Assembly (NCBI RefSeq): GCF_009905725.1 | Contig: NZ_JAAAKV010000001.1 | Location: 558,001-622,000, forward strand | Direction: 5' to 3' | Length of the DNA stretch: 64,000 bases | Origin: Emticicia sp. CRIBPO | GTDB lineage: Bacteria; Bacteroidota; Bacteroidia; Cytophagales; Spirosomataceae | Part shown: one piece after another, positions 8,100 through 16,623 of the stretch | How the letters are laid out: each line of letters begins with the position of its first letter | Numbering within the stretch: the stretch's first letter is position 1 | Notes under the pieces: model-generated | What the model saw: only the letters and a program-made list of their open reading frames with translations | Databases searched by the model: none | What the model was told of the DNA's origin: nothing | Position numbers and translations under genes: made by a program

Positions 8100-9230
8100 T
8101 TATTGGTAAGCAAATTCTTCTGTTTTCTTGTGTTGAAAATACAGGCTCAGGTGCACTTTAAAATAATCTTCTGACTCGCTGATATGAAGCTGATAATTTT
8201 TCCCGTAATGCAAATCAAGTCTTCTTTGTACGTTTTTGAGTCCTATGCCTCTGCTTTCGTAGGCTTCATTGCTGTAATTCCTTTGAGTTGATACGCTGTT
8301 ACCTACTATAAGGTCCAGGCTGTTTTCGTCAATTTTCACCTCAATTTCTATCCTGTTCTGCTGATCTTTACCTTTGGAAACGTGCTTGAAAGCATTCTCC
8401 ATAAAAGGCATCAGGATAAACGGAGCAATGGTTTGTCCGGCGGCCGACTGATCGTTCAATTCATAGGATAAACGGGTATGTTGTTCATCAATCCGGAGTT
8501 TTTCCAGCTGGATAAAATCATCCAGGAAACTCAGTTCCCGGCTGAGCTGTATCTCATTTTCATTACACTCATAAAGCTGGTACCGCATCAGGTCCGAAAA
8601 AGTCGCCAGCGATTCAGAGGCCAGGTCAGGGTTTTTGTGAATGAGGACGAAAATAGAATTGATGGTATTGAACAAAAAATGCGGATGAAACTGTGATTTC
8701 AGGAATTTCAGTTCTGTTTCAAGCTTTTCTCTCTCCAGGTCCTGTTGCTTTTTCTGCGATTGAATCCAGTTTTTGGTGAGTTTTATGCTCATGGCCAGTG
8801 TCATGCTCCCGACCGTGGACGGCAGGGTATTGATGGCAAAAAAGAATTTATAGTCTGACAATTCACGGCCGTACAACTCTTTAAAAGTAAGGTCAGACAG
8901 ATAAGCACTGAAATAATATCCGCAGACAATAAAAGCCGCACAGATCAACACTGTAGACAGAAAAAAACCGAGATAAGCTACATAACGGCCTGTGTACAGG
9001 TAGCGGGGCATCAGGAAATACAGGTTAAAATAAACCCCGAAAGCCTGGAAAACGACATAAAACAGGAACTTAACTGAATAGGCAGAATATATAATGTTAT
9101 GTGCCACGTCACCGAAATCGCCGATGGTGATGGTCCACCACATGACATGGTAGGCAAACCAGAAAGGAAGATGGTAAATCTTGTACTTAAAGAACCAGGA
9201 TTCTCCCGGCAGGTTTATTTTGGCATCCAT
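8100..9230 (-). CDS. LytS/YehU-type sensor histidine kinase
   Basis: This 376-residue inner-membrane kinase has about four transmembrane segments in residues 15-150, then a coiled linker (QSQKKQQDLEREKLE). The His_kinase domain has the phospho-acceptor motif FHPHFLFNTINSI, and the HATPase domain has NAFKHV (N box) and GIGLKNVQRRL (G box). This is the usual architecture of Bacteroidota LytS-like kinases that lack a recognisable periplasmic sensor domain. It forms a two-component system with the LytTR regulator immediately downstream. The stimulus is unknown. Confidence 0.9.
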   Translation of the reverse strand: MDAKINLPGESWFFKYKIYHLPFWFAYHVMWWTITIGDFGDVAHNIIYSAYSVKFLFYVVFQAFGVYFNLYFLMPRYLYTGRYVAYLGFFLSTVLICAAFIVCGYYFSAYLSDLTFKELYGRELSDYKFFFAINTLPSTVGSMTLAMSIKLTKNWIQSQKKQQDLEREKLETELKFLKSQFHPHFLFNTINSIFVLIHKNPDLASESLATFSDLMRYQLYECNENEIQLSRELSFLDDFIQLEKLRIDEQHTRLSYELNDQSAAGQTIAPFILMPFMENAFKHVSKGKDQQNRIEIEVKIDENSLDLIVGNSVSTQRNYSNEAYESRGIGLKNVQRRLDLHYGKNYQLHISESEDYFKVHLSLYFQHKKTEEFAYQ

Positions 9231-9365
9231 CTGACAAAAAATTAACGGGAAAAGTAATCACAACACCTCTGAATTAGAAATTTGCTTGACAACAGGTTGT
9301 TTTTTATTGACGAAATACAAATGGTGGTTTATTGAAATGCCTCTGCCTCACAATTTCGCAGCCGT

Positions 9366-9530
9366 CAGACGTTGCCTGTAAGGTCTCTGCAAAACACTCG
9401 CTCATTTACTCCCTAAAATATGTCACCCCTACGGGGTTTTGGTTATTTTCATAACAAATTTGCTACAGATATGTCGCCCCTACAGGGCTTTACGGAGAGT
9501 CAGACGTTGCCTGCAACATCTCTACAAAAC
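9366..9530. repeat. Composite dispersed repeat, copy 2
   Basis: The same ordered blocks as at 5596-5830 are present: CAGACGTTGCC at 9366, ATATGTCACCCCTACGGGG at 9418, CAGATATGTCGCCCCTACAG at 9466 and CAGACGTTGCCTGCAACATC at 9501. This copy is about 70 bases shorter because the spacer before the last block is reduced. It fills most of the gap between the kinase gene and pepP, where I see no gene. Confidence 0.7.
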
Positions 9531-9552
9531 CCACATTCAATCATTCTATCAC

Positions 9553-10818
9553 TCAATCATTCATCATCCTCTCAATCTCCTCTATCTCCAATGGGATGCC
9601 CTCCATCAGGTCAATATTACCGTTTTCAGTCACCAGGATGTCATTTTCCAGCCGGATGCCCAGGCCTTCTTCCGGGATGTAAATGCCGGGTTCGCAGGTA
9701 AAAACCATGCCCGGCTTGAAGATCGCATATTTATCACCCACGTCATGGACATCCAGGCCCAGGAAATGGGAAATACCATGGGGAAAGTATTTTTTGACCT
9801 GAGGATTTTCAGGTGTGATGAGGCCCAGTTTCAGGAGTTCCTCCTTCATCAGTTCGTTGGCCTGTTCTTTCAGCTGCACCAGGGTATTGCCCGGCACGAT
9901 GAGTTTCCTGGACGCATATAGTACGTTCAAAACAGCCTGATAAACTGCTTTTTGCCTTTCTGTGAATTTTCCGCTGACCGGCACAGTCCGGGTGATGTCG
10001 GCTTTATAGTTGGCATACTCCGCCCCGAAATCCATCAGGATAAGGTCGCCTGACTTGCAAAAATTATTATTGGTGACATAATGAAGCACACAGGCGTTTT
10101 CACCTGACGCCAGAATCGGCTGAAAGGCATGTCCCCTGGAGCGGTTCATCAGAAACTCGTGGGTCATTTCGGCTTCCAGCTGGTACTCAAAAACGCCGGG
10201 CCCGATAAACCTTGTAAGTCTCCTGAAGGCCTTACCGGTAATGTCAATGGCTTTTTTCAGCAGTTCTATTTCATGTTTGCTCTTCACTTCCCGCAGCTTC
10301 TGCAGCAAGGGGGCCGAACGGTCGTAGTTGTGCAAAGGGAATTTCTCTTTCAGTTCTTTCAGCAGCTTCCTTTCCCTTGTTTCAAAAGAAATGTCTGCCC
10401 CGTCATGTTCATTCAGGTTCAGATAAATCCTTTCATTAGCCGGAATAAGCCGGTAAACCACACTTTCAAACTGGGATGACCAGTAAACCGTGCGGATACC
10501 GGAAATTTCACGGGCTTCTTCTTTCGTCAGCTTTTCCCCTTCCCATATCCTGATATGCTCGCTCGTTTCCCTGACAAACAAAACCTCTCTCATTTCAGGG
10601 TCCGGATGAGAAGGATTAATCACGAGAAAAGTCTCTTCCTGATCAATCCCGGTCAGGTAAAAAAGATTCGAATTCTGAATAAAGCCCATCGTGCCGTCGG
10701 CGTTTGCCGGCATCGGGTCGTTAGAACAGAAGATAGCTACCGATTGTGGTTTTAACTTTTGGATCAACCGCTGCCGGTTTTGAATAAACAGTTCAGGAGA
10801 AATTTTTTCGTAACGCAT
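9553..10818 (-). CDS. pepP: Xaa-Pro aminopeptidase (M24B)
   Basis: This 421-residue protein has an N-terminal creatinase-like domain (about 1-165) and a C-terminal pita-bread M24 catalytic domain. The metal ligands are visible: two Asp in LMDFGAEYANYKADITRT, the His of PHGISHFLGLDVHD, and Glu residues in FTCEPGIY and GLGIRLEND. The enzyme removes an N-terminal residue next to proline from cytoplasmic peptides and uses two Mn ions. It is divergent from the subtilase gene, with 56 bases between the starts, so the two promoters overlap. Confidence 0.9.
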   Translation of the reverse strand: MRYEKISPELFIQNRQRLIQKLKPQSVAIFCSNDPMPANADGTMGFIQNSNLFYLTGIDQEETFLVINPSHPDPEMREVLFVRETSEHIRIWEGEKLTKEEAREISGIRTVYWSSQFESVVYRLIPANERIYLNLNEHDGADISFETRERKLLKELKEKFPLHNYDRSAPLLQKLREVKSKHEIELLKKAIDITGKAFRRLTRFIGPGVFEYQLEAEMTHEFLMNRSRGHAFQPILASGENACVLHYVTNNNFCKSGDLILMDFGAEYANYKADITRTVPVSGKFTERQKAVYQAVLNVLYASRKLIVPGNTLVQLKEQANELMKEELLKLGLITPENPQVKKYFPHGISHFLGLDVHDVGDKYAIFKPGMVFTCEPGIYIPEEGLGIRLENDILVTENGNIDLMEGIPLEIEEIERMMND

Positions 10819-10874
10819 CCCTTTTTGAGGATTAATTTTAGAATATTTGCAATATTAATTAATATCTGAATAGT

Positions 10875-12464
10875 TTGATCACAAAATTCAAAGAGTCTGC
10901 CTTCTTTTTCATCCTTCTTTTCGGGCTGAGTCATGTCATGCAGGCCCAGCAAAAGTTCTGGGTGTTTTTTGATGAAAGAGAAACAAACGCCGCCCCGGCC
11001 ATTTCCGGAGAGACCATAGAAAACAGAAGAATGCTTCAGCTTCAGGAAATCCAGACATCGGATTTTCCTTTAAAGAAAACCTATATTGATTCATTGCAGT
11101 CCCTCGATATAGAAATACATCGTCAATCCAGGTGGTTGAATGCCGTTTCGGCTGAATTGACGCCCGAACAGAAAAGGAAATTATCGGAGATTTCATTCGT
11201 CAAAGGCCTCCGGGAAATCATCGTGGGCACGTGCCTCGAGGCACGTGCCCACATCCCTTTGGAGGCACGTGCCCACATCCCTTTGGAGGCACAAGCCCAT
11301 GATGATTTCAAACCCGACCTGAGGGTCGATTACGCCCTCAAGCAAATGGGTGTAGAAGGTTTTCTGTTTAATAACCTGGATGGCACGGGTGTTAATATCG
11401 GGGTCATAGATGTCGGTTTTTATGGATTGGAGAAAGACCCGGCCCTGGCTCATGCCGTCGAAAGTCAAAGGATCAAGGCTGTTCATGACTACATCAATCC
11501 GGCCAAAGTGAATCATTTCGATGAAAAAGAAACAGATTCTGATTTTCATGGCACTGAGGTTTTAAAAGCCATTGGTGGCAAAATCGAATCGGAAGATATA
11601 TTGCTGGGCATTTCCAATAAGGCGAGTTTCTACCTGGCGAGAACCGACTCCGGCAAAAGGGAATTCAGAGCAGAGGAAGACAACTGGGTGGCTGCGATCG
11701 AATGGCTCGACAGCCTGGGTGTCAGGCTGGTCAACACTTCGCTGGGCTATGGCTCAGGGTTTACGGATCCGAATGAGAGCTATCTGCCTGAAAACATGGA
11801 CGGCAAAACCAGCGTCATTTCTAAAGCGGCGACGCTCGCCGTCAGGGAAAAAGGCATGATCCTGGTGGTTTCTGCAGGCAATGAAGGCGAAAATCCTGCC
11901 TGGCAGGTAGTTTCAACACCAGGTGATGCTTACGAGCCCATTACGGTCGGAGCAAGTGACCAGCACGGACTCAAAATGGATTACAGCAGCATCGGCCCTG
12001 ATTTTCTACCTTATGTAAAACCGGACGTTGCCTGTTATGCCTTATACGGCACTTCTTTCGCCGCCCCGCTGATAACGGGGTATATCGGGGCATTGCTGCA
12101 ACTGAAACCGGATCTGAAGTCTGAAGATATCAAAGAAGTGTTGTTCAAATCAGGCGATATGTATCCTTTCCCGAACAATTATGTAGGTTATGGCTTTCCG
12201 AATGCGTTAAAGTCACTGAGTATATTACTGGGCCAGGAAATCATCAAAATGTCTGTCAGGATCAAAGCAAAAGATTCCTACGAATTAAAAGATATCAAAG
12301 GTGCCCAGGTGCTCGTTTTTCATAAGACAAGCCCGACCTTGGTGAATGAACAATTCCGTAAAGAAATAAAGAAAAAGACCTTCAAAATAGAAAGACCGGA
12401 AGGCATCACACACACCACCCTCGTTCTGGCTGACAGGAATATTGAGATTGAATGGGAGGATTAA
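10875..12464 (+). CDS. Secreted subtilisin-like serine protease (S8)
   Basis: This 529-residue protease begins at a TTG codon, which gives a good signal peptide (ITKFKESAFFFILLFGL, cleavage near AQA/QQ at about residue 25). A propeptide-like region spans 26-118. The S8 domain has Asp179 (IGVIDVGFYG), His225 (DFHGTEV), oxyanion Asn336 (VSAGNEG) and Ser394 (GTSFAAPL). Residues 121-142 are three LEARAHIP-type repeats encoded by an in-frame palindromic element (see the repeat at 11225). They lie at the junction of propeptide and catalytic domain, where the mature enzyme would be cut. The C-terminal 80 residues are a small domain of unknown role. It is probably periplasmic or exported. Confidence 0.85.
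   Translation: MITKFKESAFFFILLFGLSHVMQAQQKFWVFFDERETNAAPAISGETIENRRMLQLQEIQTSDFPLKKTYIDSLQSLDIEIHRQSRWLNAVSAELTPEQKRKLSEISFVKGLREIIVGTCLEARAHIPLEARAHIPLEAQAHDDFKPDLRVDYALKQMGVEGFLFNNLDGTGVNIGVIDVGFYGLEKDPALAHAVESQRIKAVHDYINPAKVNHFDEKETDSDFHGTEVLKAIGGKIESEDILLGISNKASFYLARTDSGKREFRAEEDNWVAAIEWLDSLGVRLVNTSLGYGSGFTDPNESYLPENMDGKTSVISKAATLAVREKGMILVVSAGNEGENPAWQVVSTPGDAYEPITVGASDQHGLKMDYSSIGPDFLPYVKPDVACYALYGTSFAAPLITGYIGALLQLKPDLKSEDIKEVLFKSGDMYPFPNNYVGYGFPNALKSLSILLGQEIIKMSVRIKAKDSYELKDIKGAQVLVFHKTSPTLVNEQFRKEIKKKTFKIERPEGITHTTLVLADRNIEIEWED
11225..11304. repeat. In-frame palindrome and 24-bp tandem repeat in subtilase gene
   Basis: Positions 11225-11250 are a perfect 26-base palindrome, GGGCACGTGCCTC and its complement. 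From 11239 a 24-base unit (GAGGCACGTGCCCACATCCC plus TTTG) is present twice, then partially a third time. Both the palindrome and the 24-base period keep the reading frame. The core GTGCCTCGAGGCAC recurs between genes at 43014-43037, and a close variant at 44713-44760, so a normally intergenic repeat has entered a coding sequence. Confidence 0.85.
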
Positions 12465-12615
12465 TTCTTCCGAAAAAGGAAGGAACTGGCAGTAAGTCAG
12501 ACGAAGCAATGGAAAAAATATCTGAAAGATTCAGCCTTTTACACCGGTGATTTTACATTCTTTAACAAGCTATTGATCAGGTAATTTAAGAAAACGACAA
12601 ACTTTCCTTTTCCCC

Positions 12616-12650
12616 ATCCGACGTGACCGCCAGGCCGGGCGGGCTTTCTC
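12616..12650. repeat. GC-rich dispersed repeat (copy A)
   Basis: The stretch ATCCGACGTGACCGCCAGGC, followed by CGGGCGGGCTTTC, is almost identical to the reverse complement of 57681-57715. It lies in the 210-base gap between the convergent subtilase and DUF1460 genes and may serve as a terminator-like hairpin. Confidence 0.55.
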
Positions 12651-12674
12651 TTTTACTCCTTTCTTCCAAAAAAA

Positions 12675-13490
12675 TCAGATAGGTCTCAAAACCATCACAC
12701 CTGCGTGTTTCTTGATCCTGTTGAGGTATTCTCCCATGGTTTCTGTGGATACAATTACTTTTTTAAAGTCCAGAGAAGCATGCATCAGGTATAATTTCCC
12801 GTTTTTCCACACCGCAAAGCCTTCGTGATTGACATCCAGGCCGGGTACAGTTGAAGTAAAGGCAATAATATCCCCGGTACGGATCTGGCTTTCATTAGCA
12901 GCGAATTTTGCTTTCGGAATTTCGAACAGTTCGTGCCCTGACAGGTTGCTTTCCATCATTTTAATTTCATTCCAGACCTTATCATCAGTGGCAAAAGCCG
13001 GGTAAAACTGACGGTGTGTACTCATGAAGTTGATCTTTTTAGTGACCTTCTGCCCTATTTCCGGACTCATGTCCTGCACCAGCCCGTTGGCTTCCGCATG
13101 TTTGGCCCAGTCAAAGAAATAATGTATCCTGGAAGCATATCCGTTGATCTCACCGTTGCGGTATCTCAGGTTCTGCAGAGTTCTTCTGTAGTTTTCGTAG
13201 GTTTTGTCTTTGCTGAGTTTGGTCAGGCTGATAGCCAGCACATTTTCGACAAAAGTATAACAATCAAATTCATTGAGGTTACAAACCAGTTGCTCGGAAG
13301 CAAATTCCAGTGTAGATGCCGTATAAGGCAATCCCGCAAAACTCTCTCCTATCTGAACAATGGTCTCTGCCAGGGTATTTTTTTGAGGCAATTTCAGACG
13401 TGCCTCTACGATTTGCTGTGAATTGGACTGGGCAAAAGCCAGTGCCGGAAATAAAAGAAAGGCGAATTTTAAAATGATTTTCCTGGTCAT
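12675..13490 (-). CDS. DUF1460 (NlpC/P60-like amidase) protein
   Basis: The preferred start is the ATG at 13490, which gives a clean signal peptide (MTRKIILKFAFLLFPALAFA); an upstream in-frame ATG at 13514 would add eight residues before it. The body matches DUF1460, a papain-like fold related to NlpC/P60 peptidoglycan amidases. The catalytic Cys lies in NEFDCYTFVENVLA, and a His candidate is in VNHEGFAVW. Homologues have been described as cell-wall peptide amidases, so it is likely to act in the periplasm on muropeptides. It stands alone between the subtilase and the SMI1 gene. Confidence 0.8.
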   Translation of the reverse strand: MTRKIILKFAFLLFPALAFAQSNSQQIVEARLKLPQKNTLAETIVQIGESFAGLPYTASTLEFASEQLVCNLNEFDCYTFVENVLAISLTKLSKDKTYENYRRTLQNLRYRNGEINGYASRIHYFFDWAKHAEANGLVQDMSPEIGQKVTKKINFMSTHRQFYPAFATDDKVWNEIKMMESNLSGHELFEIPKAKFAANESQIRTGDIIAFTSTVPGLDVNHEGFAVWKNGKLYLMHASLDFKKVIVSTETMGEYLNRIKKHAGVMVLRPI

Positions 13491-13587
13491 GGAGATGTCT
13501 GTTTTTATGATCATACAAAATTAAGCACGTTTTCCTTTAAACAAATAATCGGGGAGGATATTGTTTTTTGTTTGTGCTTTAGTGGGT

Positions 13588-13648
13588 GCCTGCCCGACCT
13601 GAACTTCGTTCGGGCGGGGGTGATTTGTGATAAACTGTTCACAAATCA
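13588..13648. repeat. Palindromic repeat plus hairpin
   Basis: Positions 13588-13620 are the reverse-complement form of the CCCGCCCG...GGGCAGGC repeat at 5896. Next to it, TGATTTGTGA (13621-13630) pairs perfectly with TCACAAATCA (13639-13648). The hairpin sits directly after the stop of the minus-strand SMI1 gene. It has no T-run on that strand, so a terminator role is uncertain. Confidence 0.55.
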
Positions 13649-13655
13649 GAAGCGA

Positions 13656-15026
13656 TCACCAGAATCTGTACCACTTTTTCTCGACTTTATTATTTTCATT
13701 ATTTTCTAAAATCGAGATATTATCGTATCCAAATACTCGCAGATTACTGTTTAACTTAGTCAATATAGAATGCTCATCTTTGGTAAATCTTCTTGCAACT
13801 TCCCTATAGTGATTAAAAAGTTCCCAATCTTTTAAACCCGAAAGAGCTTGCAAAGTAGTGTGAACAACCGGATTGGACTCATCATATAAACCTCTTATGA
13901 GGTGATCGAGATAATCTTTTTTGTTTTTCAAACGGCCTAAGTTATAAAATGCAGTTACTCTTGTGTCCATGTCCACATTGTACGTGAATGGGACAAGCTT
14001 TGGGCCATAATCCACGCCGGCCTTTTCGAGCAGAAGAATGTAAAACCGAAGTGTTTCGCTATCACTAATTTTATCAATTTCAGGTTCAGCAACACTCAAC
14101 CATTCCTGACTTTTGTCAGGTGCATACCAGCAAATAAACTGAAAAAAGCAAAGTAGATTATCTGTGAGTAAAGTATGTAAATGAGGCCTGGCTATTTCGT
14201 AATCAAACTTTACCAATAACTCAATCAGCTTAATTCTTAGATGTTCAGACTCAACAGATAGTTGCTGTTCAATGATTTTGACTGTCTCACATTCAATTGA
14301 TTTCAAGTTCAGAATAGACTTCAGACAACCAGACTTAAATGTCTCATCATCTGACATTAAGAATTTCTCAATTATTTCGCGATCTGTCCCGCCCATCAAG
14401 TAACCAAACCAACTGGGCCCGTCTTCCAGTAAATCGCCCGAAATTATTTCATCAAGCCATCTTTCATACCAATCAAGAAAGTTCTCCTCATAGGTAAACT
14501 GAGGCTTTTGCCTGTCAGAATCCAGATTTACTACTTTACCCTTATGATCTCCATTTAAGATAATACCATGATAATAAGTGCATCCCTGATTGCCTATCGG
14601 CAGAATCCCTCCAAATATTCTACCTAATTCCTTTTCATAATCATCATTAGAAATATCTTCATTTTCGTCAATCTTCTTATTCAGAGAAAGCCAATATGAT
14701 TCAGAAATTTCCGGAGAAATAATACAATCCCTGCCTAAGTATTTTTTTGCTTTACTGCTTGTTATTTCATTAAGACCTTCTCCAAGCGAATAGATCCCAT
14801 AAAATGGGCCTGCACCTCCGTTCCCTATATTTGTCATAAAGGATTTATAACACTCTGGAAGATCTATTGAGTATGAGTTTTCGAAACTTCTGATATCATT
14901 AATAGTTGCAGGTTTATTCAATACGTATTTATGCCTTCCCGCTCCAAAAACTTTTAAGCCTGCATCTTTCTCTTTAGCAATGATAAGTTTCTCTTTAATA
15001 CGGTTTATCTGATCGTCAAAGCTCAT
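13656..15026 (-). CDS. SMI1/KNR4 domain protein with HEAT-like repeats
   Basis: This 456-residue protein has an SMI1/KNR4 domain at about residues 35-190, with the core INDIRSFENSYSIDLPECYK and GNGGAGPFYGIYSLGEG. A helical region of about 250 residues follows and reads like degenerate HEAT/ARM repeats, such as YNVDMDTRVTAFYNLGRLKNKKD. SMI1 domains are known as immunity proteins against contact-dependent or polymorphic toxins, and also appear as housekeeping scaffolds. No toxin gene is adjacent here. The gene is AT-richer than its neighbours, which fits acquisition. Its function is otherwise unknown. Confidence 0.75.
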   Translation of the reverse strand: MSFDDQINRIKEKLIIAKEKDAGLKVFGAGRHKYVLNKPATINDIRSFENSYSIDLPECYKSFMTNIGNGGAGPFYGIYSLGEGLNEITSSKAKKYLGRDCIISPEISESYWLSLNKKIDENEDISNDDYEKELGRIFGGILPIGNQGCTYYHGIILNGDHKGKVVNLDSDRQKPQFTYEENFLDWYERWLDEIISGDLLEDGPSWFGYLMGGTDREIIEKFLMSDDETFKSGCLKSILNLKSIECETVKIIEQQLSVESEHLRIKLIELLVKFDYEIARPHLHTLLTDNLLCFFQFICWYAPDKSQEWLSVAEPEIDKISDSETLRFYILLLEKAGVDYGPKLVPFTYNVDMDTRVTAFYNLGRLKNKKDYLDHLIRGLYDESNPVVHTTLQALSGLKDWELFNHYREVARRFTKDEHSILTKLNSNLRVFGYDNISILENNENNKVEKKWYRFW

Positions 15027-15158
15027 TGTAAAAGTATGTTTTAAATTCTCCTGGCATTTTTTCCAGTTTCTATTCCGGCAATTAATCTAATTTCTATCCT
15101 AACCCTGGGCTTTATTGATGGTTTAAGGAAATCATAGGCAAAACCTAAAAAAAATCTT

Positions 15159-16094
15159 TCACTCCACCCGCAAAATCCCCGGCTGCTTATTCACTTTAAA
15201 ATCAAAAACATCATTTCTGGCGTAATGCCCAATGACGTCAAAGTCCAGTTTGCTTTTTGCCAGGACAGAGAAATCGAGTTCAGCAGTCAGCAGCCCTTCT
15301 TCATTCCAGAGCGGCCCGGCCAGTACTTCGCCCATGGGTGAGATGATCACGCTGCCGCCCGGACACATGATTTCGGGTTCGTCTTTCAGGTCTTCCAGGT
15401 ATCTTTCCGGATAATCGGCTTTGGTCACAAACTGGTTCGCGGCCAGCACAAAGCATCTGCCCTCCAAAGCGATATGCTGCATGGTGGATTGCCACGAATC
15501 CCTTGAATCTGCCGTTGGGGCAAGATAAATTTCAACCCCTTGCTGGTACATGGCCATCCGGGCCAGGGGCATATAATTCTCCCAGCAGATCAGCCCTCCT
15601 ATTTTACCGATTTCCGTGTCAAAACTGACCAGGGTACTGCCGTCGCTTTCTGCCCAGATATATCGTTCCAGTCCGGTTGGCTTCAGTTTTCTGTGTTTGC
15701 CCATGAAGTGGCCCTGATTGTCAAAATAAAGCAGGGAGCAATGCAGTGAGCCACCGGTATTCTCTCTTTCCGTAACCCCCAGCCCCACAAAAAGATTTGC
15801 CTTTTTTATGGCTGCACTGATTGTATCAAGGTGCCCAGAGGAAGTATCGAGGCTGTTCTGCCAGTAATCAAACCATTGCTCTCTTCCTTTGTCAGTCCGT
15901 CTGCCGATCGTGGCTTCGAACGTCAGTCCCCTCGGGTAGCAGGGAATGAAGGACTCAGGAAACAATAACAGTTCACAGCCTGCTTCAGCTCCTTTTTCTA
16001 TCCATGAAATGATGATCCCGATGGTCTTTTCAATATCAAACAAGGCCGGCGTGGCCTGCACCACCCCTACTTTCACTTTCTTTTGGTACTCCAC
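15159..16094 (-). CDS. Nitrilase-family carbon-nitrogen hydrolase
   Basis: This 311-residue protein has the nitrilase triad Glu47 (LLLFPESFIP), Lys136 (GKHRKLKPT) and Cys170 (GGLICWENYMPL). The Cys context ICWENYMPLAR and the length point to true nitrilases, which convert aliphatic or aromatic nitriles to acids plus ammonia, rather than amidases. The substrate is not readable from the sequence. It is transcribed alone, 106 bases beyond the end of the cluster at 16.2-19.2 kb. Confidence 0.85.
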   Translation of the reverse strand: MEYQKKVKVGVVQATPALFDIEKTIGIIISWIEKGAEAGCELLLFPESFIPCYPRGLTFEATIGRRTDKGREQWFDYWQNSLDTSSGHLDTISAAIKKANLFVGLGVTERENTGGSLHCSLLYFDNQGHFMGKHRKLKPTGLERYIWAESDGSTLVSFDTEIGKIGGLICWENYMPLARMAMYQQGVEIYLAPTADSRDSWQSTMQHIALEGRCFVLAANQFVTKADYPERYLEDLKDEPEIMCPGGSVIISPMGEVLAGPLWNEEGLLTAELDFSVLAKSKLDFDVIGHYARNDVFDFKVNKQPGILRVE

Positions 16095-16200
16095 AGCCGG
16101 GTTAATTTAAATGTTTCCAAAAATTAGCACAGAACTTCCGGAAAGCCATACATTCCAGGCTTTTTTCACAGAAAAATACAGAACGCATAACCCAACCAGT

Positions 16201-16623
16201 CTATCCAAAAAAAGCGAGGTCAATGTCTGGATCAGCATCCACGCTACACAAAAAACCGGCAGCCTCCTGTATAGAGGATACATTTTTCAGATGAACATTC
16301 CCGGCCGAGTGTATTGTCATTTCCTCTTCCTCTAATTCAAGGTGATCAGGTTTCACGATCACGACATATTCCAGCAAAGGGTGATTCAGCACCACAGACG
16401 CCTTCTGAAGCTCTTCCAGGGTATAAATCCTGTCTAAAGGGGCCACACGGTTGTCAATAATGATATGGAATGTATCTTTAACATCCTTCAACAAGGCCAT
16501 GGTTTCAGTCAATACGCCGGCCATATCCTCCCGGGTAATTTCTGCATGAAAATGGGTTAATGCCGCTACTTTTCCCGGAATCAGCCATCCTGCTTTATAA
16601 TTGGGTGTTCTCATATAAATCAA
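16201..16623 (-). CDS. Uncharacterised small protein (STAS-like fold possible)
   Basis: This 140-residue protein of unknown function alternates strand and helix (IIIDNRVAPLDR, YVVIVKPDHLELEEEE), which loosely resembles SpoIIAA/STAS-like proteins. It overlaps the upstream SDR gene by 29 bases and is therefore almost certainly translated from the same message. A second start three codons in (MRTPNYK) would reduce the overlap to 20 bases. No motif allows a functional name. Confidence 0.65.
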   Translation of the reverse strand: MIYMRTPNYKAGWLIPGKVAALTHFHAEITREDMAGVLTETMALLKDVKDTFHIIIDNRVAPLDRIYTLEELQKASVVLNHPLLEYVVIVKPDHLELEEEEMTIHSAGNVHLKNVSSIQEAAGFLCSVDADPDIDLAFFG

